The notes below the pieces were generated by a model. It was not told where the DNA came from and searched no databases. It saw only the letters and a program-made list of their open reading frames with translations. Position numbers and translations under genes: made by a program. Positions 22,313 to 35,832 of a stretch of DNA of 64,000 nucleotides are shown here, one piece after another (within the stretch, counting starts at the first letter, position 1; each line of letters opens with the position of its first letter). Origin of the DNA: Paulownia fortunei (taxonomy: Eukaryota > Streptophyta > Magnoliopsida > Lamiales > Paulowniaceae); NCBI GenBank assembly GCA_019321725.1, contig CM033110.1:1582729-1646728 (forward strand), in the 5' to 3' direction.

Positions 22313-24033
22313 AACTACAGTATTTGTTTAATTATTTTTTTAATTTACTATTTTAAATTAAATTAGTCTTCATTTCTATTCAATTATTATTATTTTTTTC
22401 AAAATAAATATGTGTTTGTTATTTTTATTTCTCAAAATATTAATAATTTATTATTGTATTTAAACAAATCTATATTCTACTATACCCATTAATTATAATA
22501 AAATAATATTAATAATAAGACATCTACAATTTAAATATTTCTCACTAATCACAATAAAATAATATCGACAATATATTTACAATTTGAAAATATTTATCAA
22601 AATACATTACGTTATTTTTCCAAAAAAGCACATCAAATATATTTTTATTTTCTACATATTCTTCGAACCACTACGGAAAATACCTTCTCCCAAAACACTC
22701 TCTCAAAAAATAATAAAAAATAATACCAAACATATGACTATTCTTATGGTGTTTTGATAACAAATAATGCAAAGCAAAAAATAATTATACTTTGATAAAT
22801 AATAATTTGTCACATATATATATGAGTCATTCTAAAAATATATGATAGTTCTTCGTCACATATTTTGTTTTAAACACACTATAATTTAATTTTCTACTAA
22901 TTATTTTGGGACCATGCATACAAACTTGTTAGATATAGGTTGTTTCATTCTATTAAGTCTTTCTTAATTTTATGTAACACAATAATATATTTTTTGTTTG
23001 TTTTTAAATTAAAATTTAGAACTATCACTATAGTAGCATTTTGACAACTAGGGTCCATGTAGGGTTAATGATAAAAAAAATGGTTATATTATGCAGGTTG
23101 GAGATCATTAACTTAATTTTTTTATTATAGGATATTTTTAAATTAAAAAAATAAATAAATTTGAACTCTCTTTGCTTTATATTTTTCTATAAAACCGATT
23201 TACTTAGTCTTACTTAAAAGAAAATATCAAAAAGTTGTAATTTTAACAACCCCTGAATGGCTATTAAAAGTTAAAACCAACTAACAAATTATGGCTAAAC
23301 TCCAAATAGAAATAGGTCATCTCATTTCTTTCAAGATCCCATTACTAAACCTTACAATATGTAGAGAAAAAGAATAACAAAAGGATGCTATGTGTTTCTT
23401 TTAATAAATACACATATATATATTTTGTCCCAAACTTATAATCTTTTTTTGGGATGTCACAAATAAGATTTTATTTGTAGAACATAATTTTTATTTAGAA
23501 TTATCATTTTATTTTAAATCAATAATGTAACAATACTGAATTTCAAGCATTACTTTTGAAAATAATAGTGTTAAAATATACAAAAAAAAATCTCATCTAA
23601 AATTTTATGTGTTAAGTGATAGCTGTAATATTGGAATGAAGTATAAATATATACATATACATATATATAGCAAGAGAGCGAGGGTGATGAAATATATAAG
23701 GTGACATCGAGATGGGTTTGACGTGGGTTTAGTCAAAATTGAAACTTATCCCATCAATATTTTTTAGAGCTCAAATTTGGATTCTCCAAGAGCTAACGTG
23801 ATAGATCTATTTTATTAATTTTAAAATATTAAAAAATATATATTTTAAAAATTAATGCACTAAATTTTTAAAAAAATTATATTTTAAAATATTTTTTAAA
23901 AATAAAAAAATTTAAATAAAATAAATTTAAAAATAAAAATTCAAGATCCATCGTTCTCTAATTTATAACAATAAAAATTCAATCATTCTAGTAAATTCCA
24001 AACCTGATTGTCATTCACATTATGATATATGGG

Positions 24034-24071
<38 letters not shown>

Positions 24072-24413
24072 GTTAAAGTGGCTTGCTTGCCTCATGGAGA
24101 TGAAAGTCATTAGGGGCAAATATGGGATATCATTATACCTCTTAACTAGTGCCAAGACTTTTTCTTTGAACGCATTTATTCGTTCCTCTTCTTGGCTTCA
24201 TCTAAAACACAAAACCTCAGACTTTCAACACTGATTGAAAGTCTGAATTCTGAAATCCCTTTTTGCCAAAACGGTTGTTGAATTTTATGCCGTAATTTTT
24301 ATGCAAAACGAAAGAATGGAATTGTAGGCGATTTTTTTAAAAGGGGTTTCTTTTGTTCCTCTGTATGAAATTGCATTCGAATTGCTGAATTTTATCATCA
24401 AAATTTTGTAAAA
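22313..24413. other. Intergenic and 5' region of the RING-CH gene
   Basis: AT-rich, no gene seen. Around 23700-23990 a segment resembles the dispersed AAAATTATAAA-centred repeat in minus orientation. A (TA)n run lies at about 24037-24069. The last few hundred bases are presumably the promoter and leader of the following gene; no clear TATA box can be singled out in this composition. Confidence 0.4.
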
Positions 24414-27400
24414 ATGGGTGGGGAACACTCCGATTCTTCACCGCTGATGGCGCCGACACCTATGGCCGACCCCTCTGAGATTGACCTCGAGGCGGGACTT
24501 GGCGAGCAAATTCAATGCCGAATTTGCCTCGAAACCGACGGTAAAATCCCTCCATTTTATTCAATTTTCAATTTTAGAGCTTGTTTTTTGCTGCTGGTTA
24601 TAGTTTTAGTGGAAAAAAAGTTATCTTGCTGTGTGGGCTTTGTGCATTTGACCTAAAAGTGCTATGTACCTCAAGACTTGTTCGTTACTTTTTTTACCAT
24701 TTTTATGTAACTTAGATAGGAAAAGATCATACACCTGATTTTTAGTCATACTGGGTGATCCCAGAAATCTTCCTTTTCTGGGATTTCTCTATATTTTAAT
24801 TAATGTACGTATCTTTTGTTTTTTAGATAATGTATCTTGTTTGATGGTCATTTTTGGGTGCGGTGCTGCTCACTCTCAATATTTAGAAGCCATTGCTTGT
24901 ATTGCGCATATAGATGTTGCAGATGATTTATGTAAAGCAGAATGGTTTGAGACTTTCAACTTTGGTTGTTGATCAGGTAGGGATTTTATTGCTCCTTGCA
25001 AGTGCAAAGGGACTTCAAAATACGTTCACAGAGAATGTCTGGATCATTGGCGTGCTGTGAAGGTAAATATATTATTAGTTATTGAGAAGTTAATGTTGTT
25101 CTGATGTTTCCTTATATTTGGAGTTCCTTGTGAATGTAGTGTGATTGACATTTGCTGCTGATGCTCCTGCAAGTCCCGCTTTTATTTTTCCTGCATTGCA
25201 CTTATTTTTTAATTTGTTTTTGGGTGGACGTAGTTCTATTATGGTTACTACTTGTTGTTTTTGAAGCTGAAATGCAAGGTACTGAGGCACTCAAGTGTAA
25301 GGCTGTGGGGCCTGTCACTTATTCTCTGCTGGTTCATGGTTTCTCTTAGTGAAAGTTACGGCTAAAATTTCTTAAAGTTTTAGTTTCTGATAGTTGTCTT
25401 TTAATCAAACTGTATAATCTCCCTTGAAGTTTGTATTTAGTGTGAGGCCATTAATTTGTTTTCTCTTCCTTCCTTTTCTTCCTGCAGGAAGGGTTTGCCT
25501 TTGCTCATTGCACAACTTGCAAGGCTCCTTATTATATAAGAGTACATGTTATTGCTGATAGAAAATGGCGAACATTGAAGTTCCGATTTTTTGTCACTAG
25601 GGATATTTTGTTTATCTTTTTCTCCGTGCAGCTGGTAGGTCATTGGACTGTTATTTGATTTATTTTCTATTTTTGTCATCTCTTTACTTGCTTTTACGTT
25701 ATATTACTCAAAAGACTTTCTAGAGAAAAAATATGTATGTAATGATGGGGGTTTACAAGACCTTATGTTTCTGAATTATGACACACATACTCCTTGTTAC
25801 AGGTTATTGCTCTGTTCGCATATTTGGTGTATCTTATTGATGGTTACCAGAAATTTTGGCTTCATCTGACCTGGGGTTTTGATAGCGAACTTAGTTTCTA
25901 CTACATATGTGGTAAACATATTGAGCTTAGCATTGGTCATGGAAGCACTGTCCATTATATCCAACCAATGGTGTCCATTGGTTCTTATGCTTTCATGAAA
26001 TATATCTTTTCTTTTCGTCATTTAGTGATGTTTCAATTTATCTTTTTTAATGGGTATATACAAATTGTCTCTCGGACAAAATCTTGAGATTAAGTTATGG
26101 ATTTGTAAGCTACCTAATTTTCATGGTTGGACTATATTACATATGATATGAGCAATCAAGACACTTGAATAATTCATTTTTATTAAGGATACATAACTAC
26201 ATACTTTGGAAAGGTGAGGAATGGAAGAAGAGCCCTGCAATTTATTTGAGGCTCCACATAGTATTTGTTCATCTGAGAATATTAACTTACTGAATGCTTA
26301 ATATTGGACTTTCAATTGGTAGTGGAGTTTGAGATTACTTTACGGTTTGGACTTTTACCCAACTAATAGTGTGATTTCATTCTATTCCATTTTTATTGGA
26401 TCATTCATGTCTATGATATATCAATCTGTTGAAACAGCATCATTTTTGTTTTCTTTGAATTACCTGAGACGAGTCAAAGCAAAATCTAATTTCATGCAAG
26501 GTTGAAAATAAGCACTAAGAATTGAAGAGATCTGAAGTATAGAACATTTGGTTTAACTTGCATACTCGCACTCTCAGAGCAATTTCAGTGGTGAACGTTG
26601 CAAAATGGGGGAATCAGGGGGTGTACTCGGCGTTCAAAGCCAAATTCTTGTGTGAGATGACAGTCTGTTTACGTTGTTTTCTTTTTCTTTAACCGAGGCC
26701 TTGATTCATTAGCATGCTATGAATAATTGTCCTATGAATATTGAGCCAGTGTCATGGAATATTTCCATAGGACTCCATTTCTGAGACGTATCTTGAATTG
26801 ATCCCTATCCTTCACTAGCCCAGTCTTTTAGGGCGAGTGTGTTCACTGGATTTATTTATATGCTTGATGTTTCAAAATAACTGTACAACAAATAGTTTTC
26901 ATTCATAATAACTTTGTACGGGTCAACGGAATTGCCCCCGGCCGAGTGGTCAAAAGCGACAGCCTGTAAATCTGTTTTAAGTTTTTCTGCAAAGGTTTAA
27001 ATCCTGCCTCTCCCACTTCTTTGTTGTAGACTTAATGAGAAGAGAAGAGAGAATGTTTACAGCAGAGCGTGTTCGCCACCACACTAGCTGGCTGGTGTAT
27101 TGGCCTTATTGTAATAAGTAGAGTCTTTCTAGTTGTGGAAAAAACCTCTCTTCTTCTATTAGGAGAGTGGATTCCTATTTTTCTTACTACCTATCCTTGT
27201 TAAAAAAGCGAGCTCTTTCCTTTCTCTCCACTCGAAGTAGATTGAGTGACTCCGGCCCTTATTGGTAGTTTAGCTGTAAAAAGAGTTAAGAAACTTCTTC
27301 CGCTCTCCTAGGAGAATCCCTTCGCTACCCTCAACCAAAGAGACCTATGAGCTCACTCATAAGGAAACTCGTCAAGTAGGTCTTTCAAGCCTTTTTACAA

Positions 27401-30400
27401 ACTAAAGTCCTAAAGAAAAGCAACCCTTGTCACTCCCCAGCCCAACCCAGGTTAACCCACTTAATATCTGAGAGAGGGTAGGCTTTTGGCAGCCGCAGAT
27501 ATGGTGATCCTGGATTACTCCTATGGTCGATCTGTCACCCTACCTACATAAACAACCTAAAAGCTTGACCCCATCCCGTTTGGAGAGTGACTCTATACCC
27601 CTCCAATAGTGGTGCACTTTTAGGGGAAAATCCCAGTCTAGTACTTATAATACTAATTGGGAATATTCTCTGTACGTGAATATCTTCTACTCATTCTTGA
27701 AAATAACCCATTCTTCCAAAGAAATATAAACATAATCGGCTTGTTTGGTTTCTTTTTTTTTTTTTTTTTTTTCAGTTTTCACTTCCAGTATTTTTAGGTG
27801 TTAAAAATACTGCCGAGGTTTTTGTGTGAACATAAAAACATGTTTGGTTTAGTGGTGAAGAAATATTGACTTTATATGTTGAAAATGAAAATGTGTTCAT
27901 GAAGCAAAATATTATTATTTCAACTTTCGATGTCAACTTAAATTTTATCATTTTACCATGCATATTGAGTAGTTGCATTGATGAATAAGAATTTCTGGAT
28001 AATGATTTATAAATGCTTATATTTTTCATTCTATTTTCAATCAAAACTCAACTTTTCGGAGAAATGGTTTGCTAAGGTTTTATCAAAGTAAAAGAATGAC
28101 CCATTTGTCTGTTTATTGAGTGCTTCTGGTAACTTCATTGGAGAACTAAAGGTCAAAATCATCACTTTGTGGTACATGTATTTAACAGTGGACCCCCTTG
28201 ACCTCGTGTATAGGTGAGATTATGTTAGAAAGAAATCATTCATATTCTGTCAATGGCCAAACCTGGGGTTGAAAAAGAAGTAAAAAAATTTGGTCAGAAC
28301 AGAGAAATGGTAAGTGTAAATCATTTCTTTCACGTCGATATCGTTAGAGGCAAAAGTCCAAAATAAGAAAATCAATATTTAGTGGAGAATTCGAGAATTT
28401 TGAATATTTATTGTAACCTACTTATGTAACTTCTATTTATTGGAATCAATAAATGAGAACTATCTTTTATAATTACATGTTTTATAAGTACATTAATTTA
28501 GACAGTAAAGAACGGCTATAAATTATACAACACTCTTGTTTGTAACAGATTTACGCTTGTTATTGCGACTTATTAATTGAAGCGTGAACAGTTGACATTA
28601 ATATGTTAAAGCAATCCAATTTTATTTTTGTGCAGGGGCATTAGTATTTTTCGCTTTGCTGGGCTTAACTGGGTGCTTTATAACTTGTTATGACAGAAGA
28701 GTGCGCAACGATCTAGCTCAGCCATGTCGAGAATTGTGTCTTTGTTGTTGTCATCCTGGGTATATCTATTTTGTGGCATATAGTTTCCCTCTCAGTTTCT
28801 TGTAGTACTGTAATCATAGCTTTGTAATGATTACTTCCTCTCATGGTGTTTGCTTTGTCTTTTCCTAGCAAAGTTTGGAAAGTTTGTTTGCATATTTGTA
28901 TCCTGGCTTCTAATTAAAAGATTTCTATGTGATACCAATCTTTGGTTTAAAGGGGGAAAAATTCTTTGATCTACGAAATCATAGCTATTTCTTTTTCATA
29001 ATGACTGGTAAAGTTTGAAGATCGGGAACATCAAATATCATTCTTTTGTTGGTGGTGGTGAATTGATAAAGTGATTGTTATTTGGATCATTTAGAGCTAA
29101 ATATCGTAACTCGAGCAAATTTCCATTTGGGCATTGCCGCTAGTTGCAATATCCTTTGATTGTAACTCTTGGCATTAATTTTACTTTTCAGTGAAACAAT
29201 CTGAGTCTCTGTTATCTTACAGTGGTTTTATGTTCCAGTTTTGAGCATCACTATTCTTTTGGTTGAGTACATGTTTTTAAGCCTTCTTGTATATTCTAAG
29301 GATGTTATAATTTTCAGATTACTGAGTTATTTTTGGCTGATTCTCACAGTTGTTCTTTATAATCCATCCCATGAATCTTATTATTTAAATGACTTTCTTC
29401 TTTTTTTCATTCTTGCAGTATATGTGCTGATTGCCATTTGCCCGGCACTCTGTGTATGTGGACTGACTGTACCACATGCTTTGAAAGTTGTGCTAGTGCA
29501 GCTGGTGAATGTGGTTGCCTGGGAGGTGCTGGTGAAGCCGGATTGCCATTATTATTTATAGTTGCTTTAATAGTGCTGGGTTTATTTACCGTAATTGGTA
29601 TATTCTATAGCGTGTTGGTGGCCACAATGGTTGGACAAAGGATTTGGCAGCGGCACTACCACATACTTGCGAAAAGAATGCTAACAAAAGTGAGTTGTTA
29701 GATTTAGTATCTCTTTGTCTTTTGACAAAATTTGCACCGTCTTAATATGTCTACATGGAGCAATCTTTATTCAGCCCAGCAATCTCGTCTCTACTTCTGA
29801 CCACCTCTTAATCACATGTAGGGAGAGAAATTACTCAAAAACTTTTGTGCATGTTGGTATCTGTTTTAGCTTACCAATATGTTCTAAATCTAGTTTCTTA
29901 TAGACATCTTCCACTCTTTACACTTCTCTTAAATGCGGACCTAGTAGTTGTAGCTCTGTAGGCATGTTTTCACTTCAAGGAAAAACCCTGTATAACTGGA
30001 TTTCGCTTATCTATCTGTATGCATCTTTCCTCAGATTTATTATTTAAGAAACTATCTCAAGGTTCTGCTGCTTTAGGGTTAGTTGTAATGGAACTGAACA
30101 ATCTTATTTTAAGTTGACATGAAGCATGATTAGTTGACTCATTTTAGACTCGGTAATCTCTTGAGAATAGACTCATTAACTTAAGGAAGAGTTATGATTG
30201 GTAGACCCTTAATCTATTCCTTCCTTTGGTCGGAATAACCGCTTGGAACAGCTACAAGAAAGGGGAGGAGTTGGTAGCGCCTTATCCTATTCCCTCATGA
30301 ACTTGGGAATAGGTTGGTGCGAAAGCTTCACATCGCTTACCTATTTTTTTACCTACTCCGCAACTGTCTTGTGAACACACTTTTATGTTTTTCTTCCATA

Positions 30401-30509
30401 GGAATATGTTGTTGAGGATGCTGACAATGAGATGACTGGAACTGATTGGTCACCCCCACCTCTGCCGCCTGAGCATGTTCAGCAGCTGAAAGCGCTTGGA
30501 CTTCTATGA
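24414..30509 (+). CDS. RING-CH (RINGv) membrane E3 ubiquitin ligase, MARCH-like
   Basis: Seven exons join in phase: 24414-24540, 24977-25062, 25488-25634, 25803-25911, 28636-28759, 29419-29689, 30402-30509, giving 323 residues. All introns are GT/AG. Residues 35-82 form a C4HC3 RING-CH finger (C35, C38, C50, C52, H60, C63, C79, C82), the zinc domain that recruits an E2 and transfers ubiquitin. Hydrophobic segments at about 111-133, 154-175 and 241-267 suggest a multi-pass membrane protein. A Cys-rich stretch (187-231, with CLCCCHPGICADC) lies between the second and third; this is unusual and may bind metal or be palmitoylated. The tail is acidic with a PPPLPPEH motif. By family it would ubiquitinate membrane proteins on endomembranes; substrate unknown. 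AATAAA at 30722-30727 could direct polyadenylation. Intron 4 is 2.7 kb and carries mitochondrial DNA. Confidence 0.93.
26938..27700 (+). other. Nuclear insertion of mitochondrial DNA (NUMT) in intron 4 of the RING-CH gene
   Basis: The segment is far less AT-rich than the surrounding intron and changes character sharply. It starts inside a plant mitochondrial tRNA-Tyr and continues with sequence of mitochondrial intergenic style (many CCTCT/GGAGAG words, no coding frame). The right edge is placed before the T-rich run at 27750 and is approximate. The insertion has the same orientation as the tRNA on the plus strand. Confidence 0.65.
26939..27015 (+). pseudogene. Mitochondrial-type trnY(GUA) remnant
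   Basis: GGCCGAGTGGTCAAAAGCGA (D arm) is followed by an anticodon stem-loop with CTGTAAA (anticodon GTA), a long variable arm and a T arm ending CCTGCCTCTCCCA. This order matches native plant mitochondrial tRNA-Tyr. The 3' acceptor strand CTCTCCC (27008-27014) is intact, but its 5' partner GGGAGAG is replaced by TTGCCCCC-like sequence and the T arm has changes, so it should not fold as a tRNA. The break in the 5' acceptor strand may mark the NUMT junction. Confidence 0.8.
27751..27773. repeat. Poly-T tract in intron
   Basis: A T homopolymer directly followed by CAG at the right side of the mitochondrial insertion. It mimics a polypyrimidine tract and acceptor, but no coding exon follows. Confidence 0.8.
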
Positions 30510-31070
30510 ACTGCTAATAAGTTCAACAAGATGTGCCATACATAGAAATGGAGTGACTTTGCATCTTTTCAGGTTGGTGCAACACGGATGTAAAATAGGA
30601 ATCAACAATGAGAAATGCACTTGATGTTATTCAGTTATGTTCATAATCTGGGATGAGAAGAAGTAACTGTATAACTGATATGATCACCATTTCTTACACT
30701 GCGAAAGGAAAGAATTGATGAAATAAATTATTAAAAGCATCTAATGTTCTCTTCTCTCGGCATGCTTGTCTTATACTAGCAAATGCTCTATATTTTCATT
30801 TCATGACAGTTTTATCCAGTTGGAACCAGTTATAAAATTGCTGGTGCTAAGCATTTGTCATATGTAATAAGCTGAGAAAAATATATAGTTTCTTATTTTT
30901 CCACTCCATCTTTGTGATTGCTATGGCTTGACTAGTAAGATTAAAATACCTGAGACAAGCTCTGTGCTATTGACAGCATAAATAGTCTTCTGCTGGCTGC
31001 ACGCTTAGCAGAAGTTCCCAAATATGTGTTCATGCAAGTAGGAAATCATTTTACTTCCATGAGTTAGGTA

Positions 31071-31370
31071 TAGGGAGGGCAGTCGGGCGGGTCTAAATTC
31101 AGACCCGACTCAGATCCTTTTATATTATTAAAACTTGCCCCAATCCAGAAGTATAAATGGGTTTAGATCGGATATTGGGTTTTTTATTTTCAAATCCGAC
31201 CTAACCCAATCTGTTTAATTTTTTTATTTTTAATTTTTTTATATATTTTATTATATATATATATATTAAAAAGTTTTTATGTTTTATTTTTAATATTTTT
31301 TAAATTATAAAGTAGGTTTAACGGGTGTATCCATCGGGTGCAGGGCGGGTCATGATTATTAAAGCCTTGA
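31071..31370 (+). mobile_element. Truncated hAT-type MITE
   Basis: Begins TAGGGAGGGCAGTCGGGCGG, close to the TAGGGATNGCAA end of the complete element at 35478. It shares its layout: GC-rich arm with GGGCGGGTCT, AT-rich middle with AAATTATAAAGTAGG, then a second GC-rich arm. No matching right inverted end or 8-bp duplication is visible, so the right side is probably lost. Confidence 0.55.
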
Positions 31371-33497
31371 ATGCATCCAATAATGAATTTTTACTCCACT
31401 ATACATCTCTACATTTTATTGCTCTTAATAGATATCAGAACAAGATATAGCCTGTTCTGATCTGGTTCTGGTGGTGGATATAATCCAAGAAATCAATCAT
31501 AATAGGGATGCATATTCGCAAATTATCCTGTGCTTAATTTAGGGGAGAGGACCTCTTCTATATTTATTCCCAAACTGCATTACTTTTTCGCATTCAAATA
31601 TGTTTGTGAGCCTTGAATATTTAATTAATGATGTCATAAAATAAAATACTAATCTTATTATTTATAATATATAATGTATGGACAAGGCTTCGCAGACAAA
31701 ATTAGGGATTTATAACATGATAGTTTTTTAAAAATTTCAAGATACGCACAGGGTCAAATGCGAGTATCCAAAATACATATTTTTATATATTTGGATATTT
31801 AAATAAATATGTATATATATATACTCACAAAAATATATGTATGTGTGAATATAATAGGTAGCAGATTCACAAAGACTGTTCGAAAATAGAGAGAAAAGCT
31901 TGCGGACTATGGTGTTGTGCAAATAAAGAAAGAGTTTGAATTTTAAAAAAAAAATATATATTGAAGAAGAAGAAGGGAAATTGAGTTTATATGAGAGAAT
32001 GCTATTTTTCAATTAATTTTATTTTTTTTTTTAATTTTAATTATAACTACTAATTTTTTTAATAAGAGATATTCCCAAAAAAATATTGAACAATCCAATC
32101 AATCACATCGGTGTTGTTTCAGAAATATTTTTTTTCGTATTAAATTTATAAACACGCCAAATGACGTATTTAAGTTGTCGTCGAATCCTTCGTTTCAATA
32201 ATATATGAGATGATTTTTTAAAGTATTTACTCCATCTAAATAGTAATCAAATGAATAATACCACCTAGGAGGGGCAAATGAAGCCTTACACGGGACTAAG
32301 AGGGGATGCCTGTGGAGTGTAGACTTTAGTTTGGAAGTCATATGATTGATTGTAAGAAAACTATGTTCTGTCTAGTGCTGTTAAAATTGGTAATAGTGGC
32401 TGGTATAGAGAGCACAAGGTATTACTCGTAATAAAGTTTACAAACCATTTTCATCGTTATCATCTTTTTTAGAACCTAGTGAACTAATTTTTTAGGACTT
32501 TTGGGTACGTCACATAGCATTCTAGATTATCCAGATATTTACTATATATGTACAAAATTCAATGAATTTGGTGGGAATCAGTTATTGATTTGAGTGGGGT
32601 TACTTTATTAAAATGGTATCTTTTTGAATCTAAAATTATTTGAAAAATTGAAATTTTCATTGCCAAACTCTTGACTCTAATCCATGAAACAAAAGTGATC
32701 CTATCTTTCCAAGGTGATCCCAAACTCAACCACACATCCTTAATTACAATCCTCCAATAATAAAATTAAATAAAATATTTATATTAAAAAAACATAATAT
32801 ATACTTATCTTCAAGAGAGAGATGAGGGACTATATATATAGAGTTCAATTATAGCACGTAATAACATGCTAACCATATATTACGAACAGTGATTAAAAAA
32901 ATTGGATTATATTCGGATCAAACTCTAATCGAATTTATCCACATTTAGAGACGAGATCTTGCTTGATTTTGGGAATTTGAAGTTATTTGTAAGGGTAAAT
33001 GTGTATTTTACTGCTGATATTTAATATTCTCGTCAAAAAACAACTCTAGGAATAAAGAAATAACTCTTGATTTGACTTAAGTTTGGGTGTTTATACCTAA
33101 TCTTATCTATTGAAACCCCCCTAAAATCTATATCCTAATTAGAGATAAAAAATTAGGAAAAAAATAATATTATTATTTAATAATTCATTGTCATATGCAT
33201 TTCCAATCCTACTATTTAAAATATATTTTTATCAAAAAAATTCTCCCAAAAACAGTAAAAATAAATCCAAACACTGCCTAGGGTTTTGATCATTTTTGGA
33301 CCTTAAAAAACTACCCATTTTTGCGTAGATTAGGGTAGGGAATCGTCAAGAGTACAACTAGTAGAATAAAAAGGTGGAGCCGTTGAAAGTAGTTGTACCT
33401 TTTTGACGCCCCTGGTTCGACTTTCCCACCGACCTCGTACTACTCCAATGCGCCATCTTACGCCAATGCTTATGTCATTACCAAAACAACCCAACCA

Positions 33498-33526
33498 CCC
33501 CCCGCCCCCCCCCCCCCCCCCCCCGC
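33498..33526. repeat. Poly-C tract
   Basis: CCCCGCC followed by a C run of more than 20, then GCG. Second of three long C tracts in the window. Confidence 0.85.
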
Positions 33527-35469
33527 GAACCCAATTTTATTTTTTTATTTTTCTTTTGACTTTTAGGATATAGTTTTTCTATCCAAAAAATATTAAGCCT
33601 TTTGATTTTATTTTCAATTTTTTTTATATTTTTAATATTTTTACGATTGAAAAATATTTTCTTAGATTTTCATATAAATATAAGAATATATTTTTATTAG
33701 TTATATTTCTATGCAAATTATATAGGTTTAGAAATAAAAATATATTTATTTTATAATATTTTTACACGAAAGAGTATGTTTGAAAATAAAATTAGTAGAT
33801 GTATAAAAAAAATGAAGTATTAGTATGTTTGAAAATAAATTTTAAAAATAAAAATAAATAATTTTTATAATAAAAATGAGTAGAATAAATGCATCTTCTC
33901 ATTTTCAAATAGTAAAAAATAAAAAGATTTTTTTGTGAAAATAAAACCAACCGGAATCATTGCTTTCTTCACTATAGAATTACCTTTATAATATTTGAAC
34001 TAATTTTTCATTTTAGATTTTTATCAATTTCAGTATTCATAAAATCTCATCTCTTATTATTTGTTATAGTATTCAATATAATCGGAATTAGATTGATTGA
34101 TGCTATTTGGACTGGCCTTGATATATTCGGCCAAAACTATTGGGTCTAACTGCTCAGTGTAAAGTTAACACAGTTCAATTGACTATTCACTCGAAACTTG
34201 GAGGTTCAAACATTTTCGGAGGATTGGGTTCTATTAGCATAGTATATCGATAATCAATTATTTTAAAAATCGGATGAATCGGCCGGTTCAATTGCAAACG
34301 ATGGTTGATCAGGTCAGTTTGTGTGTAAAAAATTAAAAATTCGATCAAGCCAAACCGACAAAAAAACCGATCAAGAACTCTTTATTTTTTTTTTAAATTT
34401 TAAATTTTAAATTTTTTTAAGAAATTTAAATTTGATATTTGATTATATGTATGTGATTATTTGGATATTGAATTTTGTTAAATATATTTTGTAATTGGTT
34501 ATTTATGTTTTTTACTTTGAACATAACAATTACACTATTATATTATAATTTTATAAAATATAAAAAATACACTCAATTTTCAGTAAATCGGTCGAACCGT
34601 AAGTTGAACCAATATGACTAGTTGAACCGCTGTAGGATTGATTTAATTATCGATCCAATTATAAAAATACTGATTGTAACAAGAATAGATTTAAATCTAA
34701 TATAGAAATTGAGTTTTATCTTGATATTTTTTTCTCCTAGGTCTGGAAGGGAAAAAAAAAAAGACACGCCATTAATAAGCAACATTTTCATTTTACAAAA
34801 ACTCCCACTTCAAATTAATTCTAACTTAAGCATAAAAGGTGCTAAAATTTAGCACTGTTAATTTTGCAAGAATTTGGAGGAGATATTTGGACTATTCAAC
34901 AAGAAAGATATATAATTTCATAACGTATCAAAATTATATATTATTATATTATAAGAAAAATTAAGTTGACAAGTCTCCAATAATATTGAAATATGAAATT
35001 TCTATTTAAAACATTTAGCAAGTCTTCTTGAATAAGTTCATCCAAATTTGTAGAATAAGCTTTATAAGCTAATTTATAAGAACTTGTAAGCCAAATCCCT
35101 TGAATTTTCTCAAGTAAAAACGTGGAAATTTTGTATAATCGATAAGCTCTTTGAATTATTCAATGTTTATCAACGCTCATTGCTTGCTTGATATCATTAA
35201 GTGAAGAAGCCTCAATAAGCTAATAAAAAGTTGATTGAACTTATAAATTTTTTAAAATATATTATAAAATATTTAAGAGTTTATAAGATATTTAAATATT
35301 AAATAAAGACTTAAAAAAGGTAAATTTATGATTTAAAAATATATTATAAAATATAAAAATTTATGAAATATTTTTAGTGAGCTCAATCAAACACACTCTT
35401 AATTTCAATTTTTCGTGTTCCCTAGAAACTTCTTTGCTTCCTAACCTCTGGTGAAACTTGATTTAGAGA

Positions 35470-35832
35470 GCGTTGGATAGGGATCGCAATGAGTTCGGGT
35501 TGGACTCGCCTCAATTAAAACGGATTTGAAAAGATATAAGTGGATAACAAGGCGGGTCTTGGTTTTTAATTTTCAAACCCGCCCCGCCTCGAACCCGCCC
35601 TATTTTTTTTTTTAAATATATATGTATTTATATAATATTATATTTTAAAAAATTAGTGGTATTATTTTTTAAAAAATATATTTTTTAATATTTTTAAAAT
35701 TATAAAATGGGTGTAGCGGGTTTAACCCTGACCTGACAGGTTCGGGGCGGGGCGGGTCTTCAAAAACCTTGATAGGGACAGATTTTGAATTTTGACAAAT
35801 CCATCCATCCATTTGCCATCCCTAGCGTTGGT
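35470..35832 (+). mobile_element. Complete hAT-type MITE with 8-bp target duplication
   Basis: The element spans 35478-35824 (347 bp). Its ends TAGGGATCGCAA and TTGCCATCCCTA are inverted repeats with one mismatch. It is flanked by GCGTTGGA (35470-35477) and GCGTTGGT (35825-35832), an 8-bp duplication with one mismatch, the length made by hAT transposases. Inside, GC-rich arms (GGCGGGTCTTGG, CGGGGCGGGGCGGG) flank an AT-rich core. No coding capacity, so it was moved by a hAT transposase elsewhere. Confidence 0.85.

Larger units (their letters stand above)
30510..35469. other. Intergenic, no gene seen
   Basis: After the RING-CH 3' untranslated region the sequence is AT-rich. It holds a truncated MITE-like copy (31071-31370), a C tract (33498-33524), and a segment at 34080-34680 rich in GGTTCAA/GAACC words resembling stretches at 3060-3480, 12820-13260 and the window end. 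No exon-like frame with family resemblance was found. Confidence 0.45.

Noticed and set aside
22037..22331. Basic or Ser-rich frames on both strands
   Set aside because: They arise from the purine tract and palindromes at the MULE end and are low complexity.
29241..29561. 106-residue hydrophobic frame
   Set aside because: Out-of-frame reading of intron and exon 6 of the RING-CH gene.
33300..33450. CTGGTTCGACTTTCCC as a SINE B-box
   Set aside because: No A-box at the right distance, no tail and no target duplication.
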